A stretch of 64,000 nt of DNA. Source: Chloroherpetonaceae bacterium (GTDB taxonomy: Bacteria > Bacteroidota > Chlorobiia > Chlorobiales > Chloroherpetonaceae). The notes beneath the pieces were generated by a model. It made no database searches. It was not told where the DNA came from and saw only the letters and a list, made by a program, of their open reading frames with translations. The position numbers and the translations under genes are program-made. The stretch lies in NCBI GenBank assembly GCA_028277445.1, contig JANQGG010000038.1:26154-90153 (forward strand), written 5' to 3'. This document shows positions 54,958 to 64,000 of this stretch, piece by piece. Numbering within the stretch: the stretch's first letter is position 1; the number at the start of each line of letters is the position of its first letter.

Positions 54958-55244
54958 TGCAAATGACTATCTTTCATAATCTTAACTGCAACGGGTACCA
55001 ATCCAAATAGCATTCCAGAAATTTAGCCAATTCCTTTTGAGTTGATATAATTGCAAGTATACCATATATTTAGATGAGCTAGATCACTAGGATACGAGCG
55101 AAACCTGTAAATTGCTTTGTATCACGTGAGCATGCACATTTATAGGTTATTATACTCTTATCTCTTATCCCCATGCATTAGTTTTCCCGAGTTTAGAAAC
55201 TATTTTAGGCTGGGATGTTTTAATCATATTAATTATCACCAGGT

Positions 55245-58200
55245 ATGCGATTCGGAATATTTTTTCTATGTTTATTCTCAATATCTTTGAGCAGCGTTGC
55301 TCAGGATTTTAAATATTTATTTGACCTACCTTCAAAACAAGAGATTCTTAAAGAGCCTTCTTCTGCTGCAATTAATTCTAAAAAAGAAATCTTTATTTCA
55401 GACCCGGACCATAAAGCAGTTTTAAAATTTGATCAAAAAGGAAGTCTCGTTGAAACCATTAAAACATTAACTGTTGATAAGAAAAGTTATGAACTTAAAA
55501 ATCCTATAGATCTTTTTGTAAGCAATAAGGATCATTTATACATCCTTGATAGAGGCCATGAATCGGTTTTCATCATCCAAGATGATAAAACGGTTCATAA
55601 AGTCGGTTCTGCAGATAGCGATCTTGGCTTTATAAGCGGCGCTCAAAGCTTAACGGTTGATAGCAAAGGCAACATCTATGTACTGAGCTCCTATGAAAAC
55701 CGTGTTGAGGTTTTTTCGGCAAACGGGCACTTTATCACGTGGATCAATGCCTCAGCCGACCGAAATTTTCAGGATCCTGTTGCCATTGGAATGTCTTCGG
55801 AAGACTTGCTTTATGTTTTGGAGCTGGAATCGGCAACCGTTCACATGTTTGATCACTTTTTCAATCCTGTAAAAACGCTGCCCAATTTAGCCAAAGCTAA
55901 AGGCGCTAATATTCAAAAACCGGCTGATTTAGTGGTTTTAGACAACAGCGACTTTTTAATCCTGGATAAGAAAACCTCCCAAATCGCTCATTTTAATTCT
56001 GATGGCCAAATTCTGAGTAAATTTGGCAGCCAGGGCAAGTATTCAAAAGGCGTCTTTGAATGGGCCAATTCTGTTTCACGAAATCCTTCACTGCCAAATC
56101 ATCTCATCATCACGGATAACGATGCGGCAAAGGCTCAAATTTACGACATTTCGTTTCAGTTTAAATTAAATCCCTCCAAGCGCGATTCCATCAACATATC
56201 AATTCCTAAAACGCCCTCGTTTGGCCCGTTCAAATCGATCTTTATTTCAGCTAAAAATCGATACTATGTTGTACCCAAAGACCCTTCGGATAAAGTGTTA
56301 GTGTATAACTCGCCCTACCAAAAAGCCATTCAAACATTGCGCGTGAGCGAGCCCATTGCTATCGCTACCGATCAAAAGAATAATGCGTTTGTGCTTGATG
56401 CCGATGAGCAGGAAGTGATTATGTTTGACCCGGAAGGCGTTCAGATTCGAAAATTCGGTCAGGAAATCAAGGAAAAATTAAGGGATGCATCCGGTTTGGC
56501 AACGCTCTCCGATGGCAGCATATTAGTTAGCGATCTCGACAACGGCAATATTAAAAAATGGAACAACCAGGGAATCTTTCAGGGCGTGTTTATTGCCAAA
56601 AAAGTCGGACATCTTGAAGAGCCGGCTCAGATTGTTGTTGATAGCAAAGACAACATCTACATATGGGATAAAAAGCTCAATGCCATCTATAAATATTCAT
56701 CATCCGGTCATAAACTCAACGCCGATAAAATTACGCTCAGAACAACACAGCACAAAGAAAACAACGCTAAGATTGCTGCGATTGCTATTGATGTGCTAAA
56801 CCAGCTTTATGTATTTAACGAAACCACATCGCAAATCGAAGTCTTTGAGTGGAAACAAAAACCGGTTTGTATTTTCAGGTATGGCCGTCCCGGGCGAGGC
56901 AAAGATGGCTTTGAAGATGTTTATGCATTTGGATTAAACCCAAAATCTTTTGGGATTTATGCCTCCCAATACGGAAAAACCCCGATTAAAACAGCCCGCC
57001 TTCCCTTTGTTGACTACATTGGCATTGGAAACGATTTGTTCGAAAAGAAAGAATACGATAATGCCTGGCATGTTTATACCACCGGCTACGAAAAAATGGG
57101 CCAGCCAAAAACACTGCGCAATCATATCATCAATCAATACAATTTAGCCGGTAAAGAATTGTGCTCCCGCTATGAACTTGACCGCGGATTATTAAATTAC
57201 GAGCGAGCCTTATCATTGGATAAACGACATCCTTCAACCTTAAGCGGTTTATGCTTTGGTTATGAAATGTCCATTAGTAAAGCTGCGCTTCAGGAAGATT
57301 TTGAGACGCTGGTCAAAACTTCCGAGAGCATGATGCAAAAGTTCACACAAATCATTCCGGGAGCTTTATCAAGAGTTCAAACCGTTAAACCTGTTCTTGA
57401 GGCAATAGACTCGGTCGCAAGCGAGTTCATGACATCTAAAAAGGAAAAGAAGCTGCAAGCGGCAGTTCAGCTTTTTAATCGATTAACAACCTGGGATAAG
57501 AACAATCCAAAATATCTGTTCGGATTAGCCAAATCGAACTGGGCGTATTACCATTTCCGCAAAAGTATTGGCGCACCGGGTTTTGAGCTGGATGTTCAAC
57601 TTAAAAAAGCTGAAACCAACGCCAGAAGCGCTTACGAGCTTTTGAAAAAAGCCCAGCCATCATCCAAAAACCCGTTCTTCCATGATGTAGAGCTGTTCTA
57701 TATAGACATTTTAAATGAAAGCCGTGATTACAAAAAAAGTATATCGGTGTGCGTAGAGGCTTTGGTAAATCCCGAGCTAAACGATTCAACTGCCTTAAAT
57801 TATCGTCACCGCTTGGCCAATGCTTATTTAGGCGTTAATAATTACAAATCTGCCATTCTAGAATATCAACGCATTTTAGGCATTAAGCCTCAGTCGCGGG
57901 AGGTCAAAATGCAGCTTGCCAATGTCTTGATCAAAGACCGACGATTCGATGATGCCAAGCGTATTTATCAGGGCTTATTGATCGATAAGCAAAACGACGC
58001 TTATTTGATCGGGAAATTGGGTGAAATTGAGCTGCTAAAGAAAAACTATGCCGAAGCATCTTTTCAGTTAGAAAAAGCATTAAAAATAAACCCTGAACAA
58101 CGATCGTTTTATGGCCCGCTTGCAGAAGCTTACGATGGTGGCTCAAAGTATAAAAAAGCCATTGAAAATTACCGTCTGGCTATTCAACAGCTCGAACACG

Positions 58201-59996
58201 AATTAAATTATTTAAGAAACCGAAATTCGGGGGGTCAGGAAATCTCATTGCTTCAGCTTAAAATCGGCAACTACCTCTCAAGCATGGGTCGCATTTATAT
58301 GAACATCGGGCAATATGATCACGCCATTAAAGCGCTTACCGATGTTACATCCATTAATCCCTCCCAAGCTGATGCGTGGTACAATTTAGGGATGGCTTAC
58401 ATGAAAACCGGCCTGACTTACAAAGCCCTTGATGCATTTACGACCGCTCAAAAATTTGATCCCAAATCTAAAAAAATTGTGCGTGCTATCGCCAATGCTG
58501 AAAAGTTAAAAACCTTATCGGAACGAAATCGACCGACGGTTGAAATCGTTAAAGCTAAGATTTTGGACATCTTCCCGTCGTTATATAAAAATTATGCGGA
58601 TGTCAGCGTTCAACCGATTGGCGAAGTGGTTTTGGCCAATAACACGCTATTGCCGATTAACGGCGTGAATTTAACCTTCTATGTCAAAGATTTAATGGCT
58701 GCACCTTCCTCTCAACCAATAAGCGCTCTGGTGGGCTATTCCAATACAACCATCAAGCTATCTGCTATTTTTGATAAAAAAATCCTCGAAAACACAGAGG
58801 ATAAAACGCTTCAGGCATCCATTATGCTTACTTACACGTATAATGGCGTTGAGAAATCCGTTGGGAAAAATATCCCATTTACACTAAGAAATCGGAATTC
58901 GTTGAGCTGGAGCGACAAACGATGGTTGGCTGCTTTTGTTGATCCTAGCACACCAGAGCTTATTAATTATGTTAAACGATTGGATGTCTTGTTCCAGGAT
59001 GCCGGTAAACACGGAAAGCTGGAAACGCTCATCAAAGCCGGTAGAATTTATACCTCGCTACATAAAAATGCCTTTACTTACAGCCCGGATCCGCAACTGT
59101 CATTTTCCGATGCAACCACAAAAGATGTCTTGGATTTTCTTCAGTACCCGGCTGAAACCTTGGTTCGCAAAAGCGGCGATTGTGATGATCTTGTCGCGCT
59201 ATATTGCGGTCTGCTTGAAAGCGCCGGCATTGCCACTGCATATGTTGATGTGCCCGGTCATGTTTTCATGGCGTTTGATTCCGGCTTGAAACCCGAAGAG
59301 CTGCTCGCCATCGGCATTCAAACCAAAGATGTGGTTATCATGTATGGGAAAGTTTGGATTCCAATAGAAGCTACACTTATAGCCACGGGCGACTTTTTGG
59401 AGAGTTGGCAGAATGCTTCCGAGCGCTACTATGGCGAGTTGGATCAAGGCAATTTCCCTGAGCTTGTTCCGCTTTCGGATGCTCGGCGAATTTATACGGC
59501 ATCCACATATGTTCCTAAATCTTTTGAGATTGCTATGCCCGATGCCTCTGTCTTAAAAAACGAGTCGGGTTGGCTCATCACCGAGCTTAATGGTTTGGCT
59601 ACGCGCGCGATCATCAAGCAATTGGAAGAACGTCGGAAACAAGAACCCGAAAACATTTATGTTCGTACCAAGTTAGCTAAACTCTACGCCAAACATAAAA
59701 AACCTAAATTAGCGATTGATGTTTGCAATGAAGCCATCTCCATTTACCCTGAAAGCGCTTCGCTTTATAAACTATTGGGTAGTATTTACTTTTCGGATAA
59801 TAATCACCAAAATGCCTTAACGGCGTTTTCCAACAGCTTAAAATTCAATAACGAAGACTCTGTAGTCTATATTAAAAAATGCCAATCCGAATTGGCTTTG
59901 GGCGATAAAGAAAATGCCAAGAAAAGCTTTGAAAAAGCTATGGAGCTAAATCCTAAACTCATTGAAAACTACGGTGATCTTAAAACTCAATTTTAA
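55245..59996 (+). CDS. giant secreted beta-propeller/TPR/transglutaminase-like protein
   Basis: Unrecognised 1583-residue protein. Signal peptide MRFGIFFLCLFSISLSSVAQ. Domains in order: NHL/six-bladed beta-propeller repeats (about 25-490; e.g. LTVDSKGNIYVLSSYENRVEVF, QIVVDSKDNIYIWDK), a long TPR array (about 590-1090; e.g. AWYNLGMAYMKTGLTYKALDAF), a beta-sandwich (about 1110-1210), and a transglutaminase-like region (about 1230-1400) with Cys1313 in KSGDCDDLVALYCGLLE and His1339 in VPGHVFMAF, then a C-terminal TPR (about 1470-1575). It starts an operon: 19 bp to the FecR-TPR gene. Probably a periplasmic or surface scaffold; peptide or crosslinking activity is inferred from the C-H pair. Confidence 0.85.
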   Translation: MRFGIFFLCLFSISLSSVAQDFKYLFDLPSKQEILKEPSSAAINSKKEIFISDPDHKAVLKFDQKGSLVETIKTLTVDKKSYELKNPIDLFVSNKDHLYILDRGHESVFIIQDDKTVHKVGSADSDLGFISGAQSLTVDSKGNIYVLSSYENRVEVFSANGHFITWINASADRNFQDPVAIGMSSEDLLYVLELESATVHMFDHFFNPVKTLPNLAKAKGANIQKPADLVVLDNSDFLILDKKTSQIAHFNSDGQILSKFGSQGKYSKGVFEWANSVSRNPSLPNHLIITDNDAAKAQIYDISFQFKLNPSKRDSINISIPKTPSFGPFKSIFISAKNRYYVVPKDPSDKVLVYNSPYQKAIQTLRVSEPIAIATDQKNNAFVLDADEQEVIMFDPEGVQIRKFGQEIKEKLRDASGLATLSDGSILVSDLDNGNIKKWNNQGIFQGVFIAKKVGHLEEPAQIVVDSKDNIYIWDKKLNAIYKYSSSGHKLNADKITLRTTQHKENNAKIAAIAIDVLNQLYVFNETTSQIEVFEWKQKPVCIFRYGRPGRGKDGFEDVYAFGLNPKSFGIYASQYGKTPIKTARLPFVDYIGIGNDLFEKKEYDNAWHVYTTGYEKMGQPKTLRNHIINQYNLAGKELCSRYELDRGLLNYERALSLDKRHPSTLSGLCFGYEMSISKAALQEDFETLVKTSESMMQKFTQIIPGALSRVQTVKPVLEAIDSVASEFMTSKKEKKLQAAVQLFNRLTTWDKNNPKYLFGLAKSNWAYYHFRKSIGAPGFELDVQLKKAETNARSAYELLKKAQPSSKNPFFHDVELFYIDILNESRDYKKSISVCVEALVNPELNDSTALNYRHRLANAYLGVNNYKSAILEYQRILGIKPQSREVKMQLANVLIKDRRFDDAKRIYQGLLIDKQNDAYLIGKLGEIELLKKNYAEASFQLEKALKINPEQRSFYGPLAEAYDGGSKYKKAIENYRLAIQQLEHELNYLRNRNSGGQEISLLQLKIGNYLSSMGRIYMNIGQYDHAIKALTDVTSINPSQADAWYNLGMAYMKTGLTYKALDAFTTAQKFDPKSKKIVRAIANAEKLKTLSERNRPTVEIVKAKILDIFPSLYKNYADVSVQPIGEVVLANNTLLPINGVNLTFYVKDLMAAPSSQPISALVGYSNTTIKLSAIFDKKILENTEDKTLQASIMLTYTYNGVEKSVGKNIPFTLRNRNSLSWSDKRWLAAFVDPSTPELINYVKRLDVLFQDAGKHGKLETLIKAGRIYTSLHKNAFTYSPDPQLSFSDATTKDVLDFLQYPAETLVRKSGDCDDLVALYCGLLESAGIATAYVDVPGHVFMAFDSGLKPEELLAIGIQTKDVVIMYGKVWIPIEATLIATGDFLESWQNASERYYGELDQGNFPELVPLSDARRIYTASTYVPKSFEIAMPDASVLKNESGWLITELNGLATRAIIKQLEERRKQEPENIYVRTKLAKLYAKHKKPKLAIDVCNEAISIYPESASLYKLLGSIYFSDNNHQNALTAFSNSLKFNNEDSVVYIKKCQSELALGDKENAKKSFEKAMELNPKLIENYGDLKTQF

Positions 59997-60015
59997 CCTA
60001 ACACTATCTCAAAAC

Positions 60016-60741
60016 ATGCAACACACTTCTTTTAAATCAACAATTCTTGCTGCACTCTTTTTTGTACTTACGGCTAGTTTTAGTTCATTAAGTTTTAGCC
60101 AGGACAAAGACACGGCGCTGGGAACCATCTCTTACTTTGAAGGCAGTGTAAAGCTCTCTTCAATATCCAATCCCAAAGACATGTCTCCGGTTAAGCTTAA
60201 CCAATCGGTGTTTGAGGGTCAAACCATTAAAACGTCGTTTGAGTCAGCGGTTGAAATCAAATGGATCAATGGCAGCAAAACATCCATCGGTTCGCGCAGT
60301 GAGCAATCCATTGGCTCATTGTATCGCAATAGCAAAAAAAATGTCAAGTCTAAAACTGAGAGTATTTGGGGCAATTTTTTAGCGCTATTTACTTCTAAAT
60401 CGTCCGAGTCCCAGGAAGAAGGGGGTATTCGTAGAAGTCAGGTTATCGTTGATAAATCCAAAGAAAACGATGATTTTGCTATGGATGATGAACTCACTTT
60501 TGAAGCCTGCTCAAAACTTTATGAATCCAAAGACTATTTAAAAGCCGCCAATGCATTTAGTACATTACTATCCCAACAGCCAAACCATCCGAAAGCCAAC
60601 TTTGCATTATTCGCCAAAGGGCACTGTTTTATAGAATTGAACAATCTCGAAAAAGCCCGTGAGGTATTCCAGGAGTTCATTGTTAAATACCCAAACGACT
60701 CTCTGGCTAAAAGTGCCAACGATATTCTTCAAAAACTTTAA
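60016..60741 (+). CDS. exported FecR-domain protein with TPR tail
   Basis: Protein of 241 residues with ATG at 60,016; a longer reading from 59,962 overlaps the upstream gene and lacks a signal peptide at its start. Signal peptide MQHTSFKSTILAALFFVLTASFSSLSFSQ. Residues ~35-115 are a FecR-like beta-fold (LGTISYFEGSVKL, GQTIKTSFESAVEIKWINGSKTSIGSRSE). Residues ~155-240 are TPR/YbgF-like (LYESKDYLKAANAFSTLLSQQPNHPKANFAL). FecR domains with TPR often partner with CHASE2 cyclases; here the cyclase is 12 bp downstream. Confidence 0.88.
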   Translation: MQHTSFKSTILAALFFVLTASFSSLSFSQDKDTALGTISYFEGSVKLSSISNPKDMSPVKLNQSVFEGQTIKTSFESAVEIKWINGSKTSIGSRSEQSIGSLYRNSKKNVKSKTESIWGNFLALFTSKSSESQEEGGIRRSQVIVDKSKENDDFAMDDELTFEACSKLYESKDYLKAANAFSTLLSQQPNHPKANFALFAKGHCFIELNNLEKAREVFQEFIVKYPNDSLAKSANDILQKL

Positions 60742-60753
60742 CCGATAGGCAGT

Positions 60754-62979
60754 TTGAAACAGGCTTTAAAAAAATCAGCGCTCACAAATCTTTTGTTGTT
60801 TTCTCTTATAGGCGCTGGTATTATTACGCTTGGCTACATCTTTAAAGGCGCTCCGATTTTATCGCCATTTAAATCGTTAGATAACAGCTTATTGGATTTA
60901 GCGATGAAATTGAGAGGCGACTCCAATCAAGAGCACGTCTTGACAACCGATGATATTTTAATTGTTGATATTGACGATGCTTCCATTGAAAAACTAGGCC
61001 GTGTTCAGCTTTGGCCACGTGCGTATGATGCCAAAGTATTGCAAACCATCGGTTCAGGCCAACCAAAAGCCATAGGCGTTGATATTCTTTACACCGAACC
61101 CGATACGCTGGCTTCGGTTTATGAACAGATTCTCTTGGAAAAAGGCATTGAAACCCCCGGGAAAATTATTCAGGCGTTGAGCACGGATTATCTTTTAAAA
61201 CAAGCCATAGATTCCTCAAAAGTGGTTTATTTGAGCTTATTTGATGATGATAAAAAACCTCTTGAAAGCTCTCACGATTCGCTGTTTACCGACCTTCGGT
61301 TGCTTAAAGCGCCAAAAGACTTAACTGCGGAATTCACGAAGCTGATTAACCCGATATTACCGGTTAAAGACTTTCGCCAGGTTTCCAAAGGCATTGCCAC
61401 CATTAGCATGGCTTCGGAACTGGATGGCGTGGTTAGGAAATATAGACTGGCTCAGCTTTTACCGACTCAGCTACAAGAACGTTCAGCTTCTTTGGCGCTT
61501 AATCTTGCGGCTTTAATGGCAATCGATGTGTTGGATGTTCCGATCGACTCGGTTCATATCTCTGATAAATTCTTTCATTTTGGGTCTAAAGCACGCATAC
61601 CCATATCCCCTAAAGGTGAGTTTCGGCTGAATTGGCTGGGTGCAAATGAAAAGTTCCGTTACATCTCGTTTTACAAAATTCTAAACGGAACCGTGCCCAA
61701 AGAATTATTTGAAAACAAAATTGTCTTTATCGGGACAAGCGCTGCAGGGCTTCAGGATATTAAAACAACGCCAACCTTACAAAGCCGCAAACCCGGGGTT
61801 GAAGTGCATGCAACGGCTTTTTACAACCTGGTCAATCAGTCGTTCTTTAATGACTTGCCGCTTGGATGGGTTGGGTTGTTGTTTCTTGGATTATCAACAC
61901 TGCTGACATTTTCATTCTATGCACTCAGGCCCGTATACGCGCTCATTTTATTTTTAATTGTTGCTGTTCTGGAAATCCTCTTTTTTGTACTTGTTCTTTT
62001 CCCCATTTTTTTGTTGGTATTGCCAATGGCAAACATTTTAACATTATCAGGCATTTCATTTATCATAAGCACGGTTTATCGTTATTTCACCCAGGAAAAA
62101 GACCGTTTGCAAATGCGAGCTGCATTTGAAACTTATGTCGCTCCCGATCTGGTTTCACAAGTACTGAAAAATAGTGATTCGCTTAAGCTTGGCGGTGAAA
62201 AAAAGGAGCTTACGGTGCTTTTTTCCGACATTCGCGGTTTTACGTCTTACTCCGAAGGCTTAGACCCGGAATCACTGGTTCATTTACTCAACAATTATCT
62301 GAACCAAATGTCCGAAGCTGTATTTCACAATAAAGGCACCATTGACAAGTTTATCGGTGATGCGGTTATGGCAATTTTTGGTGCTCCTGTTACCCAACCC
62401 AATCATGCCACGCTTGCCTGCCAATCGGCATTGGATATGCTTGATGCCCTCAAAAAAATCAACAACATCCAGAAATCCATGGGCGAACCGGAACTTGATA
62501 TCGGGATTGGCATTAATACCGGCGAAATGACTGTGGGTAATATTGGCTCTGAAAAACGATTCGACTACACCGTTATCGGCGATGCGGTTAATCTCGGTTC
62601 GCGTTTGGAAGGCCTTAATAAATATTTCAAAACAAAAATTCTGATTAGTGAAAGCACGTTGAAATCCGTTTCCGGTGATCGGTTCATCTACCGGGAAATT
62701 GGCCCTATCCGCGTAAAGGGCCGAGAAGATGCTGTTCGCGTCTATGAATTGATGGACAGTGTTTCCAACATATCTCTCTATCAAAAGCGGCTGGAAGCCT
62801 ATAATTATGCGCTTGATTTATATCATAAAAAACAGTTTGGCGAAAGCCGGCAAGCATTTGAACAAACTTTGTCAATTTGGAACAACGATGGCCCTTCTCA
62901 AATTTACCTGAATCTTTGTAAAACTTATATCGCTGATCCTGAAAGCTATCAACCTGTGCTTATCATGGAAAGCAAATAA
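60754..62979 (+). CDS. CHASE2-domain adenylate cyclase
   Basis: Membrane-bound class III cyclase of 741 residues, TTG start at 60,754 (no closer ATG). N-terminal signal-anchor, then a periplasmic CHASE2 domain (about 45-360: ILIVDIDDASIEKLGRVQLWPR, IGVDILYTEP, VFIGTSAAGLQDIKTTP), three membrane helices (about 370-440), then the catalytic domain with metal-binding Asp492 (FSDIRGFT) and Asp536 (FIGDAVMAIFG), purine-specifying Lys601 (SEKRFDYTVIGDAVN) and Asn613/Arg617 for the transition state. Lys601 points to ATP, so cAMP is the product. A short TPR-like tail ends the protein. Operon with FecR-TPR gene. Confidence 0.95.
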   Translation: MKQALKKSALTNLLLFSLIGAGIITLGYIFKGAPILSPFKSLDNSLLDLAMKLRGDSNQEHVLTTDDILIVDIDDASIEKLGRVQLWPRAYDAKVLQTIGSGQPKAIGVDILYTEPDTLASVYEQILLEKGIETPGKIIQALSTDYLLKQAIDSSKVVYLSLFDDDKKPLESSHDSLFTDLRLLKAPKDLTAEFTKLINPILPVKDFRQVSKGIATISMASELDGVVRKYRLAQLLPTQLQERSASLALNLAALMAIDVLDVPIDSVHISDKFFHFGSKARIPISPKGEFRLNWLGANEKFRYISFYKILNGTVPKELFENKIVFIGTSAAGLQDIKTTPTLQSRKPGVEVHATAFYNLVNQSFFNDLPLGWVGLLFLGLSTLLTFSFYALRPVYALILFLIVAVLEILFFVLVLFPIFLLVLPMANILTLSGISFIISTVYRYFTQEKDRLQMRAAFETYVAPDLVSQVLKNSDSLKLGGEKKELTVLFSDIRGFTSYSEGLDPESLVHLLNNYLNQMSEAVFHNKGTIDKFIGDAVMAIFGAPVTQPNHATLACQSALDMLDALKKINNIQKSMGEPELDIGIGINTGEMTVGNIGSEKRFDYTVIGDAVNLGSRLEGLNKYFKTKILISESTLKSVSGDRFIYREIGPIRVKGREDAVRVYELMDSVSNISLYQKRLEAYNYALDLYHKKQFGESRQAFEQTLSIWNNDGPSQIYLNLCKTYIADPESYQPVLIMESK

Positions 62980-62992
62980 CGTTTCATTGGAT

Positions 62993-63670
62993 ATGACATC
63001 TTTATCATTAGTTCACAACGTTGTAAAACCTTCTCAACCTGATTCAAACGATCGTTTCCCGCTTTTATTGCTTTTACATGGTTATGGCAGCAACGAAAAC
63101 GATCTTGTTGAACTTTCGCCACATTTGGATCAACGATTTTTAGTGATCAGTGCGCGAGCGCCTTTAACGCTTGCACCAAATATGTTTGCATGGTTTCCAA
63201 TAGAGTTTTTACCGGGTGGGATAAGCGTTAATGTTCAAGACGCCAAAGCAGCCCGGCAAAAGCTTGAAACGTTTTTCGAAGAAGTTTTAACTCATTACCC
63301 GGTTGATCCTAAAAAAGTCTTCATTATGGGTTTTAGTCAGGGCGCTGTAATGAGCTACATTTTAAGCCTGTTAAATCCCGGACGTGTTTCAGCAACTGTT
63401 GCGATGAGCGGCAGGATGCCTCCTCAGGAATTTCTAAATAATTTGAACCAAGAAGAATTGGAGAATTTCCCGATTTTTGTCTGCCATGGGATTTATGACG
63501 ATGTTATCTCAATAAATTCCGGTCGGGAATGCAAAGCTGCTCTTGAAAAAATGCCTGTAAATCTGACTTATCATGAGTACGAGATGGCTCATCAAGTCTC
63601 GTATGAAAGTCTCAACGATATCTCACAATGGCTCACGGCTCAATTAAACACCAATAAAACCAAAACATGA
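62993..63670 (+). CDS. alpha/beta-hydrolase, phospholipase/carboxylesterase family
   Basis: Cytoplasmic esterase of 225 residues, ATG at 62,993 (TTG six bases earlier is the alternative). Seen: LLLLHGYGSNENDLVEL (oxyanion region), the nucleophile elbow VFIMGFSQGAVMSYIL (G-F-S-Q-G), an acidic residue in GIYDDVISI, and the catalytic His in MAHQVSYESL, the YpfH/carboxylesterase pattern. Thirteen bp after the cyclase gene, so probably in the same transcript, with no evident functional link. Confidence 0.9.
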   Translation: MTSLSLVHNVVKPSQPDSNDRFPLLLLLHGYGSNENDLVELSPHLDQRFLVISARAPLTLAPNMFAWFPIEFLPGGISVNVQDAKAARQKLETFFEEVLTHYPVDPKKVFIMGFSQGAVMSYILSLLNPGRVSATVAMSGRMPPQEFLNNLNQEELENFPIFVCHGIYDDVISINSGRECKAALEKMPVNLTYHEYEMAHQVSYESLNDISQWLTAQLNTNKTKT

Positions 63671-64000
63671 TTTTTCTAAAGCATCACATGAATAACCTAA
63701 AACAGTTCTAACTATTGATTTTGCATTTTACTGAAGCTATCCAATACATTGAGGTTCTTTGTTTATAACTATAATTAACCCAAATCAGCCATTAGAAGTA
63801 CAAATTTGGCAATGTAAGCCAAAAAGACAAAACGGAAATGACGAATTACTTTTTAACGAGTCATCACGAACGCCTGGAATGCGTGCGACGATCCAGAAAA
63901 TGCCTCTGGATTGCTTCATTTCATTTCCAATGACGCATTTACGTTATTGGTCACCCTGAATTAATTTCAAGGTCTCAGAAAATGCCAATTTGGTTGAGAT
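63671..64000. other. spacer with repeat to window end
   Basis: No gene is seen after the esterase; the centre is the repeat copy at 63,798-63,936 and the flanks are AT-rich. Confidence 0.6.
63798..63936 (+). repeat. composite intergenic repeat, copy joining both elements
   Basis: The first half (63,798-63,865) is homologous to the inverse of 54,888-54,957 and the second half (63,863-63,936) to the inverse of 54,565-54,664. Here they are contiguous; at 54.5 kb they are separated by over 220 bp of unrelated sequence. Confidence 0.8.

Larger units (their letters stand above)
54312..55244. other. repeat-rich spacer without genes
   Basis: About 930 bp without a supported gene. It holds the dispersed repeat copies at 54,479-54,570, 54,565-54,664 and 54,888-54,957 and two GC-rich intergenic elements: CACCTCCG / CGGAGG hairpin-rich 54,709-54,750, and CCCTCTC...GAGAGG (54,796-54,833). 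The last 230 bp before the next gene are AT-rich and look like its promoter region. Confidence 0.65.

Noticed and set aside
54485..55010. ORFs of 61 and 104 codons in the repeat region
   Set aside because: They run through non-coding repeats and a palindrome; composition is not protein-like.

Overview
The window looks like a chromosomal segment from a Gram-negative member of the Bacteroidota/Chlorobiota (FCB) group. Evidence: a TonB-dependent receptor with an N-terminal carboxypeptidase-regulatory-like domain, a lipid A-type Kdo transferase (waaA), a bacillithiol-type deacetylase (bshB1), an HscA-like Hsp70 with an N-terminal extension, a GroES-like protein of unusual length, and start codons that mostly lack strong Shine-Dalgarno sequences. 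A Chlorobi/Ignavibacteria-like lineage (for example near Chloroherpeton) fits the gene content, but this is inference. An O2-type acyl desaturase and an ETF:quinone oxidoreductase suggest some use of oxygen, while hypCDE implies a [NiFe] hydrogenase elsewhere in the genome.

Layout. 1-12,690 is mainly minus strand: partial ileS, a small amphipathic protein, an orphan umuC, a tight five-gene run (GroES-like, LysM-like lipoprotein, nadA, DedA, DUF368), then bshB1, fur and a TonB receptor. 12,936-16,830 is plus strand (EEP nuclease, O-methyltransferase, dut, desaturase). 16,855-18,996 is a histidine kinase/response regulator pair, followed by the Hsp70. 21,100-29,900 is minus strand. From about 23,700 it becomes visibly AT-rich and accessory: a methyltransferase with a coupled mini-gene, a gene remnant, a secreted duplicated-domain protein and a large PD-(D/E)XK nuclease-like protein. 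From 30,400 the core resumes: DinB, nadB, cupin, trkA-trkH, hypCDE, a tocopherol-cyclase-like gene divergent from a UbiA prenyltransferase, then Nudix, SIMPL, xerD and an MCE protein. 44,400-49,600 holds envelope genes and a PATAN-type response regulator. 49,711-53,934 is an ETF-QO/ATP-grasp/mnmA/thioesterase operon. 54,312-55,244 is a repeat-rich spacer. 55,245-63,670 is a four-gene operon: a 1583-residue beta-propeller/TPR/transglutaminase-like protein, a FecR-TPR protein, a CHASE2 adenylate cyclase and a carboxylesterase.

How genes work together. The two NAD genes (nadA, nadB) are present but 23 kb apart. Two different families of candidate undecaprenyl-phosphate recycling transporters (DedA/UptA and DUF368/PopT) lie side by side. 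The FecR/CHASE2-cyclase operon looks like an envelope-sensing cAMP system attached to a very large secreted scaffold. At least two related families of non-coding repeats are dispersed through spacers at 4.7, 14.1, 54.5-55.0 and 63.8 kb; one contains a 24-bp perfect palindrome. No tRNA, rRNA, CRISPR array or insertion sequence transposase was seen.
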